The position numbers and the translations under genes were made by a program. A stretch of DNA of 64,000 bases from an uncultured Bacteroides sp. (GTDB lineage Bacteria; Bacteroidota; Bacteroidia; Cytophagales; Cyclobacteriaceae). The stretch lies in contig CABHOV010000017.1 of assembly GCA_902168185.1 (NCBI GenBank), positions 1 through 64,000 on the forward strand, in the 5' to 3' direction. Below the pieces are notes generated by a model that did not search any database, had not been told where the DNA came from, and worked only from the letters and a program-made list of their open reading frames with translations. Shown piece after piece: positions 45,505 to 53,416 of the stretch (position 1 is its first letter; the number at the start of each line of letters is the position of its first letter).

Positions 45505-46398
45505 CTATTTCTTTTTCTTCAGTTGAAATGTTCGCGTTACGTTGAACCCAAGATGAATGTCACCATCAAAGAAATCTCCTTTTGTCTCGGTGATGAATGT
45601 ACGCTCTGTTAAGCTTGATGTATTGGTGAGCACAAGTTGAAAAACGTGACCACCGGTTTCTATATCAACACCAAAACCTACGGAGTTATAACGCTTGCTT
45701 CCCTCATCGAACAAATCATTATCGGGAGCATCGAGGCGGTAATAGTATTCACTTGTAAGGGCAACGCTGCGCGTAATTTTAATCCTTCCACCAACACCTA
45801 TAGCGAGCTGATCATTTTTTTCCTTTGACTGGTCAACAGCATTTTTATGGATATAGGTTGGCATGATCTGGAGCGACAGATTGGATGTAAATTTTCGCGC
45901 AATCAAAAACTGTCCGGTATAGGCCAACCGGTCTACCGTTTTAAAACCCTCGGGTTCATTATCTCTCTTGGGGGAAATGCTATAGGCTGTGCCGCCCAAC
46001 ACTGTTACCGTTACCGGAAAGTTTTTCTCTCCTGTACTTTGCCTCAGAAGTTTATACTTCAAGTAACCATCCATGATCTTATCAGCAGAGTTACGGCCAA
46101 TACTTACAGAAAGATTATCGGTTATACCATAGTCCAGGCCGAGGCGGACATACGCTTGATCGAGGCCATACATTTCATAAAGACCATCATTTACTCTTCC
46201 GAAGCGGTGCGCAAAAATGAACTCCAGCGTTCCAGCATTTTTAGTTTCCACACTATGCCCGTTTACAAGGCGTGTACCCTTAAACGTTGCAATGGTATAG
46301 CCCGTGTCCTTGTTTTCTTTTTCAAGTTCTTTCAGCAGATCATTATCCTGAGCAAAGGAAACTACGGGAAGGAAGAGGAGCGCTATAATTTTTTTCAT
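45505..46398 (-). CDS. DUF5777 family beta-barrel protein
   Basis: 297 residues, signal peptide (MKKIIALLFLPVVSFA before QDND). The mature part has the DUF5777 pattern GTLEFIFAHRFGRVNDGLYEM and YVRLGLDYGITDNLSVSIGR, with strands alternating to the C-terminus. Outer membrane barrel, function unknown. Third of a run of same-strand genes with a c-type cytochrome lipoprotein and YceI; only 10 bp separate it from YceI. Confidence 0.88.
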   Translation of the reverse strand: MKKIIALLFLPVVSFAQDNDLLKELEKENKDTGYTIATFKGTRLVNGHSVETKNAGTLEFIFAHRFGRVNDGLYEMYGLDQAYVRLGLDYGITDNLSVSIGRNSADKIMDGYLKYKLLRQSTGEKNFPVTVTVLGGTAYSISPKRDNEPEGFKTVDRLAYTGQFLIARKFTSNLSLQIMPTYIHKNAVDQSKEKNDQLAIGVGGRIKITRSVALTSEYYYRLDAPDNDLFDEGSKRYNSVGFGVDIETGGHVFQLVLTNTSSLTERTFITETKGDFFDGDIHLGFNVTRTFQLKKKK

Positions 46399-46408
46399 AT
46401 GTGGGGCC

Positions 46409-46951
46409 TTAAAGTGGTCTGTAATTAAAATCTACTGTCACCTCTACTTGCTGAGCGATGTTCTGCCATACAATTTGTGGTACTTTGATGTTGTAGTCCT
46501 TGAGCTTTACAACAAATTTTGACTTAAGATATAGCTGGTTGTTCCTTACCTCGGCAGTGCCCGGAAACTCCACTTCTTTGGTAACACCATGTATGGTTAA
46601 CTTACCCACAGCTTTTACTTTTTGTATACCTGAAGATGAGGGATCGAATCCTATAATTTTTCCCTGAAAAGATGACTTGGGATATTTTTCGGATTCCATA
46701 TACTTCTCATTGAAGTGTACCTGCATCAGTTTTTTGTCGAATTGAAAATCACTTACATTCAACAGATACGCTATATCTCCCTGGTGAACATCGAAGATGC
46801 TGGTGACTTTATCATTCTTTGCAGCAATGTCTTCAATTACACCATCCGAGAAAAAAGATATACTGGCCTTTTCGATAAAGAAACGTTGTTGCCCTATTCC
46901 AACTTTACATCCTACTATTAAAGAGAGTATTAATATTAAAATCAGCCTCAT
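46409..46951 (-). CDS. YceI-like lipocalin-type protein, probable lipoprotein
   Basis: About 180 residues. A short signal with lipobox (LSLIVGC) precedes a YceI domain (ISFFSDGVIEDIAAKNDKV, NEKYMESEKYPKSSFQGKI, GKLTIHGVTKEVEFPG). YceI proteins bind isoprenoid-type lipids in other bacteria. The frame reaches TTG at 46963; the ATG at 46951 is preferred. Between a cytochrome c and a DUF5777 gene, a set I know from other Bacteroidota. Confidence 0.85.
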   Translation of the reverse strand: MRLILILILSLIVGCKVGIGQQRFFIEKASISFFSDGVIEDIAAKNDKVTSIFDVHQGDIAYLLNVSDFQFDKKLMQVHFNEKYMESEKYPKSSFQGKIIGFDPSSSGIQKVKAVGKLTIHGVTKEVEFPGTAEVRNNQLYLKSKFVVKLKDYNIKVPQIVWQNIAQQVEVTVDFNYRPL

Positions 46952-47138
46952 GAAGCAAAACAACTAAAATTTATTGAGGTTATACATAAATCTACAAGTA
47001 ACTTCTGTTATGCTTTTATATAGTTGTTAATTTTTCAATGGTTTTAAATTGAAACTTTGCATTCTACTTGAATCATCCGATTGCATTTTCTGAAACCATA
47101 ATTTCCCTGGGTGTCAGTCATTGATAAAGGTATATGTA

Positions 47139-47501
47139 CTAATTATTCGGAGCGCCTTGCTCGATCCAGCAATAGATAGCTTCCCGCTCGGCTTGTGTTA
47201 TACTTCCGGTACGTGGCATTTTACCCGGATCTGTTAATGGAAGCGTTATTCTGCGCTGTACTTCCTGCCCACTCTCTTGCAAATTACTGAGCACCGTCCA
47301 ATCCGGAAGACCAGAACTACTGTTGTGACATCCTGCACATTTAGCAAGAATAATAGGTGCAACATCATTCGTATAGCTCACCGTTGTATTACCGTCACAC
47401 TCGACTATAAAAGGTGAGCCGAGATTATGATCAACACAGGATGTGATCATAATGACGCTAAACGAAATAATAAAAGAAGGTAGAGTAAAACGTCTAATCA
47501 T
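47139..47501 (-). CDS. c-type cytochrome lipoprotein (monoheme)
   Basis: About 120 residues. Lipobox MITSC after a hydrophobic stretch, then a single heme c motif CAGCH (Cys55-His59) and a Met in GKMPRTG as likely sixth ligand; YCWIEQGAPN closes the domain. Periplasmic or outer-membrane electron carrier. The frame starts at 47543; ATG at 47501 gives a proper lipoprotein signal. Upstream of YceI and DUF5777 genes on the same strand, and downstream of the two small RNA copies. Confidence 0.82.
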   Translation of the reverse strand: MIRRFTLPSFIISFSVIMITSCVDHNLGSPFIVECDGNTTVSYTNDVAPIILAKCAGCHNSSSGLPDWTVLSNLQESGQEVQRRITLPLTDPGKMPRTGSITQAEREAIYCWIEQGAPNN

Positions 47502-47625
47502 ATCAAAAGATAAGAAATTTTTCAGAAAGGAGTTTCTCTGCATGCAATATCACACGTAACGGATTGCGTGACATGGAGAATCCTGATGATATATAGAGCA
47601 AAGAGGTATAGCTCTGGGTTGGTTT

Positions 47626-47691
47626 AAAAATGAAAATCCCCCGAAGTCCTAGACCCCGGGGGATGATCACTGTCTATAGTTGGCTTTAATC
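47626..47691 (-). ncRNA. Candidate small RNA, copy A
   Basis: Predicted transcript of about 66 nt. A -7 box TATCTTTG (47705-47698, minus strand) ends 7 bp before the region of identity with copy B, exactly where transcription should start. The 3' part is a hairpin with perfect stem ATCCCCCG / CGGGGGAT (47636-47643, 47657-47664) followed by TTTCATTTTT, an intrinsic terminator. The first 21 nt are identical in copy B. No coding frame of note. No -33 match is clear for this copy. Confidence 0.6.
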
Positions 47692-47813
47692 TTGAATCAA
47701 AGATATAGCGGTAGTAAAAAAGTACCATCCCTGAATCGATCACTTGAAAATAATTCAGATGAATGGAATTATTTACAGATGGATGACCTGCTGACTTATT
47801 TGAGAAAGGTTAT

Positions 47814-47877
47814 AAAATGAAAATCCCCCGAAGTTCTCGACTAAGGGGGATTGTCATGTCTATAGTTGGCTTTAATC
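47814..47877 (-). ncRNA. Candidate small RNA, copy B
   Basis: Predicted transcript of about 64 nt. Hairpin stem AATCCCCC / GGGGGATT (47822-47829, 47845-47852), then TTCATTTT on the minus strand. The 5' 21 nt match copy A exactly, while the loop differs and keeps a small inner pairing in both (GTC-TAG-GAC in A, AGT-CGAGA-ACT in B). The two copies are about 187 bp apart and direct. Confidence 0.65.
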
Positions 47878-47882
47878 TGTTT

Positions 47883-47912
47883 CAAAGGTAAAATTTTTTT
47901 TTATTGAATCAA
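47883..47912 (-). promoter_or_regulatory. Promoter of small RNA copy B
   Basis: Minus strand TTG (47912-47910), 19-bp T/A-rich spacer, TACCTTTG (47890-47883): a full Bacteroidota promoter. The predicted start coincides with the edge of the conserved block. Confidence 0.65.
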
Positions 47913-47954
47913 CCGATTGCGTCAGAAATTTTCAGAAATCTTTGAAGTTACAGG

Positions 47955-48140
47955 TTACCTTTTACGGATGGAGTCATTTTTCGCGGAGTCCGCCTTCATA
48001 TAGGTGCCCTTAATTCGCTCGGGTAGCTGCGATTTTGAACCTGGGAAAGTTGTTTTGCGGCTGATGTCGTAACTCGCATAGCCTATAAATATGATGAATG
48101 CTATTACGAACAGACCAAATATGTTCTTCCCTTTTTTCAT
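47955..48140 (-). CDS. Small single-pass membrane protein, function unknown
   Basis: 61 residues: one membrane helix (IFGLFVIAFIIFIGYASYDI) and a polar tail starting SRKTTFPGSKSQLPERI. I recall similar small proteins in other Bacteroidota but no name. It starts 11 bp after the stop of the nucleotide-transporter fusion gene, so it is probably its operon partner and may interact with it in the membrane. Confidence 0.72.
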   Translation of the reverse strand: MKKGKNIFGLFVIAFIIFIGYASYDISRKTTFPGSKSQLPERIKGTYMKADSAKNDSIRKR

Positions 48141-48151
48141 TGAAAACCTGC

Positions 48152-51100
48152 TCAGATATACTCCAACACCTTATCCGCCAACTCTACATTATCAGAAAGA
48201 AGTTCATAGAACTGGTCTTTATTAAACTTCAAAATAACAGAATCTGTTTTTGCTATGATCAAATTTGTGTTCAGGTAATTCTGGAAGCCGACCATCTCCC
48301 CTATAAATTGGCCCTGATCGAATTTAGAAACAAATTCGCCACGATGGTAAAAATCGACAGTACCTGAGTTGAGTACATAGAAGTAATTGTTTGAACGCTC
48401 GTCGAGTACAAGCGATTCGTCTTTCTTCATCCGAAGCTCTTCACTTAAGTCAGCCATATAGGTTAACGTGAGGCCTGCTACATCTTCAAATATATTTATC
48501 TTTTGAAAGAACAATACCTTTTCAAACCGCGTCATACGCTTTGAATGTATAATCAGCATGTCAAGTTCATACTTTATATCTGCTCCCAGACGTTTGGAGT
48601 TCTGCTCGTATTCAGCGGGATTGATTTTATGAAGTGCCCATGCGGATACTTCACGAATCAGCAGATCAGGATTGAATAATTGCGCGATCAAATCGAGCTT
48701 AAAGTCTTCTATCTTCTGAATGCCAATCTGAAAGAGTACACATGCCTTCGTCCAACGGTTGGACTGGGTAAAATCGCGGTTGATAATGAACTTCAAAACG
48801 AGTCGCGAATCAAGTTTCACCCGTGGGAAGAAATATTCAAGCCGGCTGATTCTCTCTGCATCGGATACATCATCCAATATAGGTATAACACGCTGCTTCA
48901 ACTGTTCCGACAAGAATACATCCAAAAGTTCAATAGCATAGGTAACACCCTCCGCCGTACCGCTATCAATGTTTTCTTTTACCAGCTGAATGGAGCGGGT
49001 ATCATATAGCATCGTTAGCAATGTATAGATGTGCTCAATGTCGTTTTGAATTTCATGACGAAGCGCAGTTTTAATCTGTTCGCTAAACCCATCATCTCCT
49101 ATCTCATGTATAGCACTCAGGTTCCAGCTGATATCTGCTATATCTGATTCGATAACATATTTGATTCGGGTGATCTGAGATATACCCGCTTTGAAACCAC
49201 ACTCACCCAATGACAAAAGCACTTGCGATACGATTACCTTATTGGGATAATCCATTTTATTCCAAAGGATTTCGCGTGCACGTTGTCCTCCTATACGGCC
49301 AATTACCTGTACTATACGCAGCATCATTTGTGTACTCTGCCCACTGCGATAGAAAGCAGTATCCAAGGCAGGCAGCGTAGTAGCACCAATCTGTACCAAT
49401 GCATTCATCGCCTGGTTACTATATACCGGGCTTCCCAGGTTTTCGATGATGGTATTTATAATTTCCGGATTATGTTTCTTGATCGAAGTTTTAATCGCGG
49501 TGTTTCGTACCTGAGGTTCACTGTCGATCAGCAGTTCCATGAGAAATGAAGTACACTCTTCTTTCGAAGTATGCAGTAACAATTCTGCGGCATAGTGACG
49601 ATCATTCGGATTTGTTGATCGCGTAAGTTTTTGAATACGTGTTTTGGTTATGTCGCCACCATTCTGGATGATCAGTTCAAGATCACTTTTACTCAGAACA
49701 TTTTTCTCCGAGCCATCTACTTTTGTTCCGTCCATGCGGATAACATACTTATCGGAAACAGATAGTCCCTTCAGCTCATTCATCCGCTCCTGCCCATAAT
49801 AACGAATGGATTCATCTTCGTTCTTCATGAGGTTGTTAACCCACACTGGTACTTGAGCCGCGTTAATCTTCTCTAATAGTTTATAGGAGAATACTGCCTT
49901 CGATGCATTCGGCATATTTAATAAACTCTCCAGACGATTCGTTACCTGGGCGAAACCTTTTTCAAGTTTCTCCTGCTGTATATCTGTACCTTCCAACTTT
50001 AACCGGATCTTGTTCCGGTATCCGTTATACATATTATTGACCACAAAGAAATATGCGCCTGCAAGCAGCAAGAGAAATATAGCGACGTGTATAACTTTGA
50101 AGAAAGGCAAAAAGGCAAGACCAAAAATCAGCAGACCGGCTACAAAGCGAGCGCTCTCATTCATCAATCCTTCTACTTTCGACTGAATGTTAAATCGCAG
50201 GCGATTATCGAGTGGAATAAAAAATAATTTAAAGACCGGGTTCTCCAACGAATCACGAAGCGTCCAGTTGAATAATCGCGTTAGCGCTACGAATAAAAAG
50301 AAGTATAGGAAGCCTGTTGCTCCAAGTACTTTCTCATATCCAAATATACCACCGGTCAGCAATGAGCCGATGGCAAACAACATAATTACCAACGGAAGAA
50401 CGAAAAGAGAAATACGCAAACCGTAATTACTGATGATACGTTGGTTGATGAACGTCTGCATAATAAGACTGATGCCGTATACAGCTCCCGTAAAAAATGA
50501 GTTAAAGTTGGTAAGCTCACGTTCCTTCGGATATTGAATTTGTACCAATTGCTGAAAAGCATACTGGCTAAACATAAACATCACCATGGAGATGAGCAGG
50601 AAAACCGAGAGTGCTCGTATATAGGGCTCCTTCAATAACTTGTTAAGGCGTGTTTCTCTTCGCACCGTCACACCAAATTCACGCGGATCATTTTTAGAAA
50701 GCGAGAATGATGATGAGATGAAGAACAACAAAATAGAAACTATAGCTATACTGATAGCACATACCAGTAAGTAATTCGATGTATCGTGGATGATCTTGGA
50801 TGTAAATGGAATTACAATGAGCGTAGCCAATATAGCTGCAATCAACTGTCCGGTATCAATCCATCCTATAATTCTTTTGGACTGTCTAAAGTTAAAGAGC
50901 CGTCCAAAAATTCCCCAGTAGCTTAGGAGAAGTATAGCGGAGATCGGGCCGGTCATACAATACAAGGCAAACACAAAGTAGTTATGCCAGGCAGGGTCTC
51001 CGAAGTTGAGGAGCCAGTAAGCGCCCAATGTAAAAATCAATATTAGCACAACACTTGCCAGCGCGAGCGTTGTAAAACGAATCCAGTTCTGAAAAAATGA

Positions 51101-51310
51101 AAAGACAAAAGTAGTAACGATACCCAGTGCACCAGCTGCAAGAAACGCCTTGTTCAAGTACGAGCCCATCCTGTTCAAAAACAGGGAGTCGGCTGTTACC
51201 TGGTACGTTGCAATAAAAATCCCCATGAAGAACCCTGTACAAAGCATCACGATGATCTGCTTTTGTTCCTCACTCTTTATGCGGAGTACATTTGCTAAAC
51301 GACTTGCCAT
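48152..51310 (-). CDS. Npt1/Npt2-like nucleotide transporter fused to HEAT repeats and a cyclic-nucleotide-binding fold
   Basis: 1052 residues. Residues about 15-430 form 11-12 membrane helices resembling ATP/ADP-translocase (TLC/Npt) carriers (GFFMGIFIATYQVTADSLFL, LTRLFNWTLRDSLENPVFKL). About 440-930 is a helical HEAT-repeat region (NPNDRHYAAELLLHTSKEEC, PQVRNTAIKTSIKKHNPEII). About 938-1052 is a cNMP-binding fold (YFYVLNSGTVDFYHRGEFVS, GQFIGEMVGFQ). The Arg that normally holds the cyclic phosphate is replaced (NYLNTNLIIAKTD). Substrate is unknown; nucleotide transport is a family inference. ATG start; a -7 box TATCTTTG sits 11 bp before it. Confidence 0.8.
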   Translation of the reverse strand: MASRLANVLRIKSEEQKQIIVMLCTGFFMGIFIATYQVTADSLFLNRMGSYLNKAFLAAGALGIVTTFVFSFFQNWIRFTTLALASVVLILIFTLGAYWLLNFGDPAWHNYFVFALYCMTGPISAILLLSYWGIFGRLFNFRQSKRIIGWIDTGQLIAAILATLIVIPFTSKIIHDTSNYLLVCAISIAIVSILLFFISSSFSLSKNDPREFGVTVRRETRLNKLLKEPYIRALSVFLLISMVMFMFSQYAFQQLVQIQYPKERELTNFNSFFTGAVYGISLIMQTFINQRIISNYGLRISLFVLPLVIMLFAIGSLLTGGIFGYEKVLGATGFLYFFLFVALTRLFNWTLRDSLENPVFKLFFIPLDNRLRFNIQSKVEGLMNESARFVAGLLIFGLAFLPFFKVIHVAIFLLLLAGAYFFVVNNMYNGYRNKIRLKLEGTDIQQEKLEKGFAQVTNRLESLLNMPNASKAVFSYKLLEKINAAQVPVWVNNLMKNEDESIRYYGQERMNELKGLSVSDKYVIRMDGTKVDGSEKNVLSKSDLELIIQNGGDITKTRIQKLTRSTNPNDRHYAAELLLHTSKEECTSFLMELLIDSEPQVRNTAIKTSIKKHNPEIINTIIENLGSPVYSNQAMNALVQIGATTLPALDTAFYRSGQSTQMMLRIVQVIGRIGGQRAREILWNKMDYPNKVIVSQVLLSLGECGFKAGISQITRIKYVIESDIADISWNLSAIHEIGDDGFSEQIKTALRHEIQNDIEHIYTLLTMLYDTRSIQLVKENIDSGTAEGVTYAIELLDVFLSEQLKQRVIPILDDVSDAERISRLEYFFPRVKLDSRLVLKFIINRDFTQSNRWTKACVLFQIGIQKIEDFKLDLIAQLFNPDLLIREVSAWALHKINPAEYEQNSKRLGADIKYELDMLIIHSKRMTRFEKVLFFQKINIFEDVAGLTLTYMADLSEELRMKKDESLVLDERSNNYFYVLNSGTVDFYHRGEFVSKFDQGQFIGEMVGFQNYLNTNLIIAKTDSVILKFNKDQFYELLSDNVELADKVLEYI

Positions 51311-51326
51311 AGGTAGTGGCCAAAGA

Positions 51327-51366
51327 TAAAAAAATCCGGCCCCGATACATGATCAGAGCCGGATTT
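51327..51366 (-). terminator. Intrinsic terminator of ompH
   Basis: AAATCCGGC / GCCGGATTT stem, followed on the minus strand by seven T. The T tract merges into TATCTTTG (51328-51321), a -7-like box for the next gene. Confidence 0.82.
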
Positions 51367-51387
51367 CTGTAATGGTTTCTCTTGAAA

Positions 51388-52005
51388 TTATTTTTTAACT
51401 GCAGTCGTGTCTGTTTTCACGCCTGTAGCTTCTTGAGTATATTCTGTATTCAATCCAGCGATTACATCTTTTGTAATATCAAGTGCTTCACCTGCGAAGA
51501 GAACATCGCTGGTAGGATCGTACTTCAATACCACCTGTAAACCTTTTTCAGTTCCGTATTTTTTAAGATACGCAGTAACACGCTGATATAGTTCGCGGTT
51601 CAGTTTTGCTTCTTCTTCCATCAACTGTTGACCGAGGTTCTGTTGATAGAGTTGGAGGTTCTGTTGTTTTTTTCTAAGGTCTTCTTCAGTAGCCTGCGCC
51701 TGGCCAAGCGTCATGCTGTTTACATTACGCTGATAAGCAGTGATTTCGTTTTGAAGCCCCATAGCTCTGTTACGATACTCCTGTTCAATCTTTTTTGATT
51801 TGTCTTCGAGTTGAACTTTTTGATTTTTCAGGTAGTCATAATATTTCAACACTGTATCAGAGTTGATATAGGCTACTTTAAGATCACCTGGTTCAACAGC
51901 AGCTTCAGAAGATGTTGCCGGTTTAGTAGATGAGAAATGTAAATAAAACAATACACCAACTGCTACCAGCAGCACGATGTTTAAAATCAACGAAAGATTC
52001 TTCAT
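51388..52005 (-). CDS. OmpH/Skp family periplasmic chaperone
   Basis: 205 residues. A membrane anchor or uncleaved signal (LILNIVLLVAVGVLFYLHF) is followed by the Skp pattern: LKVAYINSDTVLKYYDYL, a long coiled coil (about 65-150), and GLQVVLKYDPTSDVLFAGEA with the conserved ALDIT. Holds unfolded outer membrane proteins in transit. Own terminator; the upstream neighbour is an acidic protein of unknown function. Confidence 0.9.
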   Translation of the reverse strand: MKNLSLILNIVLLVAVGVLFYLHFSSTKPATSSEAAVEPGDLKVAYINSDTVLKYYDYLKNQKVQLEDKSKKIEQEYRNRAMGLQNEITAYQRNVNSMTLGQAQATEEDLRKKQQNLQLYQQNLGQQLMEEEAKLNRELYQRVTAYLKKYGTEKGLQVVLKYDPTSDVLFAGEALDITKDVIAGLNTEYTQEATGVKTDTTAVKK

Positions 52006-52113
52006 TCTTTAAGGTTCAGAGTTCAGGGCGCAAATATGTACAGAAAATTTGGAGGCAGAATACGGGAACGCGAGATTTTACGTAAATCTTTTCATGTTCT
52101 GCCTGCTGGCAAA

Positions 52114-52677
52114 TCAACCAGCTTCCTGATCCTCAGTCTGGAAGGAATAAAGTGTAGGATCTAACTTCAGTGTATCTTCATTGAAGTCTTTAATGAATTT
52201 TTCGATGACCTTATCCGTGATATGTTCTACGTGCAGGCCTACATCGAGGCTTACACCAAATTCTGCATTGTCATCGAGGTCAACATGTTCCTTAACTTTT
52301 ACAGTTTCATCTTCCTCAAGTTCCATGATGACTTCAGCCATGAAAAGGCCAATCTCCTCTTCGAGTGGATCGAGGTTTTCGAGGTTTCCGTTCTCATCCT
52401 CCTCGTAGGTGATCTTTTTGTATTCCGGAAAATGCTTGGCAGCGCGATGCTCTGCAATTTCGTAAAGTTCACTCTCGTGCTGGAGACGGAGTGTATAAAT
52501 AACTGTATCGTAAATTACATCTTTACCTTCAAACTTGCCGACAAAATAGAAGTGAGCATATTCATCGGAATTTTCATCCTCGTCATCGAACAAGTAATTT
52601 CTTCCCAGAGCAGCCATTCTTGCCTGGTAGTCTTCAATAACCTTCAAATCGAAACCTAAATTCTCTACTGATGCCAT
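52114..52677 (-). CDS. Acidic conserved protein, function unknown
   Basis: 187 residues, strongly acidic (runs such as DDEDENSDEYA and MELEEDETVKVKEHVDLDD), no signal peptide or membrane helix, mostly helix-strand mixture. I recall similar proteins across Cytophagales without assigned function. ATG start (MASVENLGFDLKVIED). Between ompH and the carbonic anhydrase gene on the same strand. Confidence 0.7.
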   Translation of the reverse strand: MASVENLGFDLKVIEDYQARMAALGRNYLFDDEDENSDEYAHFYFVGKFEGKDVIYDTVIYTLRLQHESELYEIAEHRAAKHFPEYKKITYEEDENGNLENLDPLEEEIGLFMAEVIMELEEDETVKVKEHVDLDDNAEFGVSLDVGLHVEHITDKVIEKFIKDFNEDTLKLDPTLYSFQTEDQEAG

Positions 52678-52788
52678 AACTCGACTAATCGTTCTTTAAT
52701 TTAAAAATAAATGCCCGAAAATTCACAATTATAAAGTAAGAAAATGCTCCTCTCATCAATTTATTTTTGACGGACGAACATCAACACT

Positions 52789-53298
52789 TTACTTAAACCA
52801 TTCCGCATACATCGGATAGTTACGGGCAGTCCGTTGAATGACTGCTTTCATCTCCTCGCCAATCTCTTTGATGCGCTTCGCTGGCATACCGGCATAAATA
52901 CTGCCGGGTTCAACAATAGTACCAGCAAGTACCACGGCTCCTGCGGCTATCACCGAATTCTCTCCAACAATAGCATCGTCCATAACAATGGCTCCCATAC
53001 CGATCAAAACGTTGTCTTTAATAGTACATCCATGTACGATGGCGTTGTGAGCGATCGATACGTTATCTCCTATTGTCGTTTTCGCTTTTTGATAGGTGCA
53101 GTGTATCACAGCACCATCCTGTATGTTGGTATTGTTGCCAATTGTAATAGAGTGAACATCTCCGCGCACTACGGCATTAAACCACACCGTGCAGTTATCG
53201 CCCATCACAACCTCTCCTACCACCGTTGCATTGTCTGCCAGAAAACAATTGTTCCCAAACTTCGGCTCATGTCCGCGTACTGCCTTTATCAAAGCCAT
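52789..53298 (-). CDS. Gamma-class carbonic anhydrase-like protein
   Basis: 169 residues, left-handed beta-helix made of hexapeptide repeats. The three metal-ligand His are in place: His66 (VIHC), His84 (IAHN) and His89 (VHG). Family members hydrate CO2 or have acyltransferase-like roles; activity is not certain. Cytosolic. ATG start; divergent from miaB. Confidence 0.9.
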   Translation of the reverse strand: MALIKAVRGHEPKFGNNCFLADNATVVGEVVMGDNCTVWFNAVVRGDVHSITIGNNTNIQDGAVIHCTYQKAKTTIGDNVSIAHNAIVHGCTIKDNVLIGMGAIVMDDAIVGENSVIAAGAVVLAGTIVEPGSIYAGMPAKRIKEIGEEMKAVIQRTARNYPMYAEWFK

Positions 53299-53390
53299 AA
53301 ATTAAATATCAAGCTGGGACGAAATCTACAATCGTAAATTGAAAATCGTAAATCCACTGACAAGATGTCACCATAAAACACTAAAAGTAT

Positions 53391-53398
53391 TACTTTTG
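53391..53398 (+). promoter_or_regulatory. -7 box of miaB
   Basis: TACTTTTG matches TAnnTTTG. The predicted start near 53405 lies after the upstream in-frame codons and before the ATG at 53417, which supports that ATG. No good -33 match. Confidence 0.55.
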
Positions 53399-53416
53399 CG
53401 ACTTAATCTGAGCACG

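Noticed and set aside
45847..46428. 193-codon plus-strand frame opposite the DUF5777 gene
   Set aside because: Antisense of a clear barrel gene; lacks domain, signal or promoter.
47644..47656. The two GC hairpins as CRISPR or REP-like repeats
   Set aside because: Only two copies, each with its own promoter and T tract, and no spacer array; the small RNA reading fits better.
51321..51328. TATCTTTG as a firm promoter for the nucleotide-carrier fusion gene
   Set aside because: The box overlaps the ompH terminator T tract and lacks a -33 match, so it is mentioned only as a possibility.
53331..53353. Short direct repeat ATCGTAAAT twice, 13 bp apart, upstream of miaB
   Set aside because: Too short and too AT-rich to claim as a site; no dyad or partner regulator.
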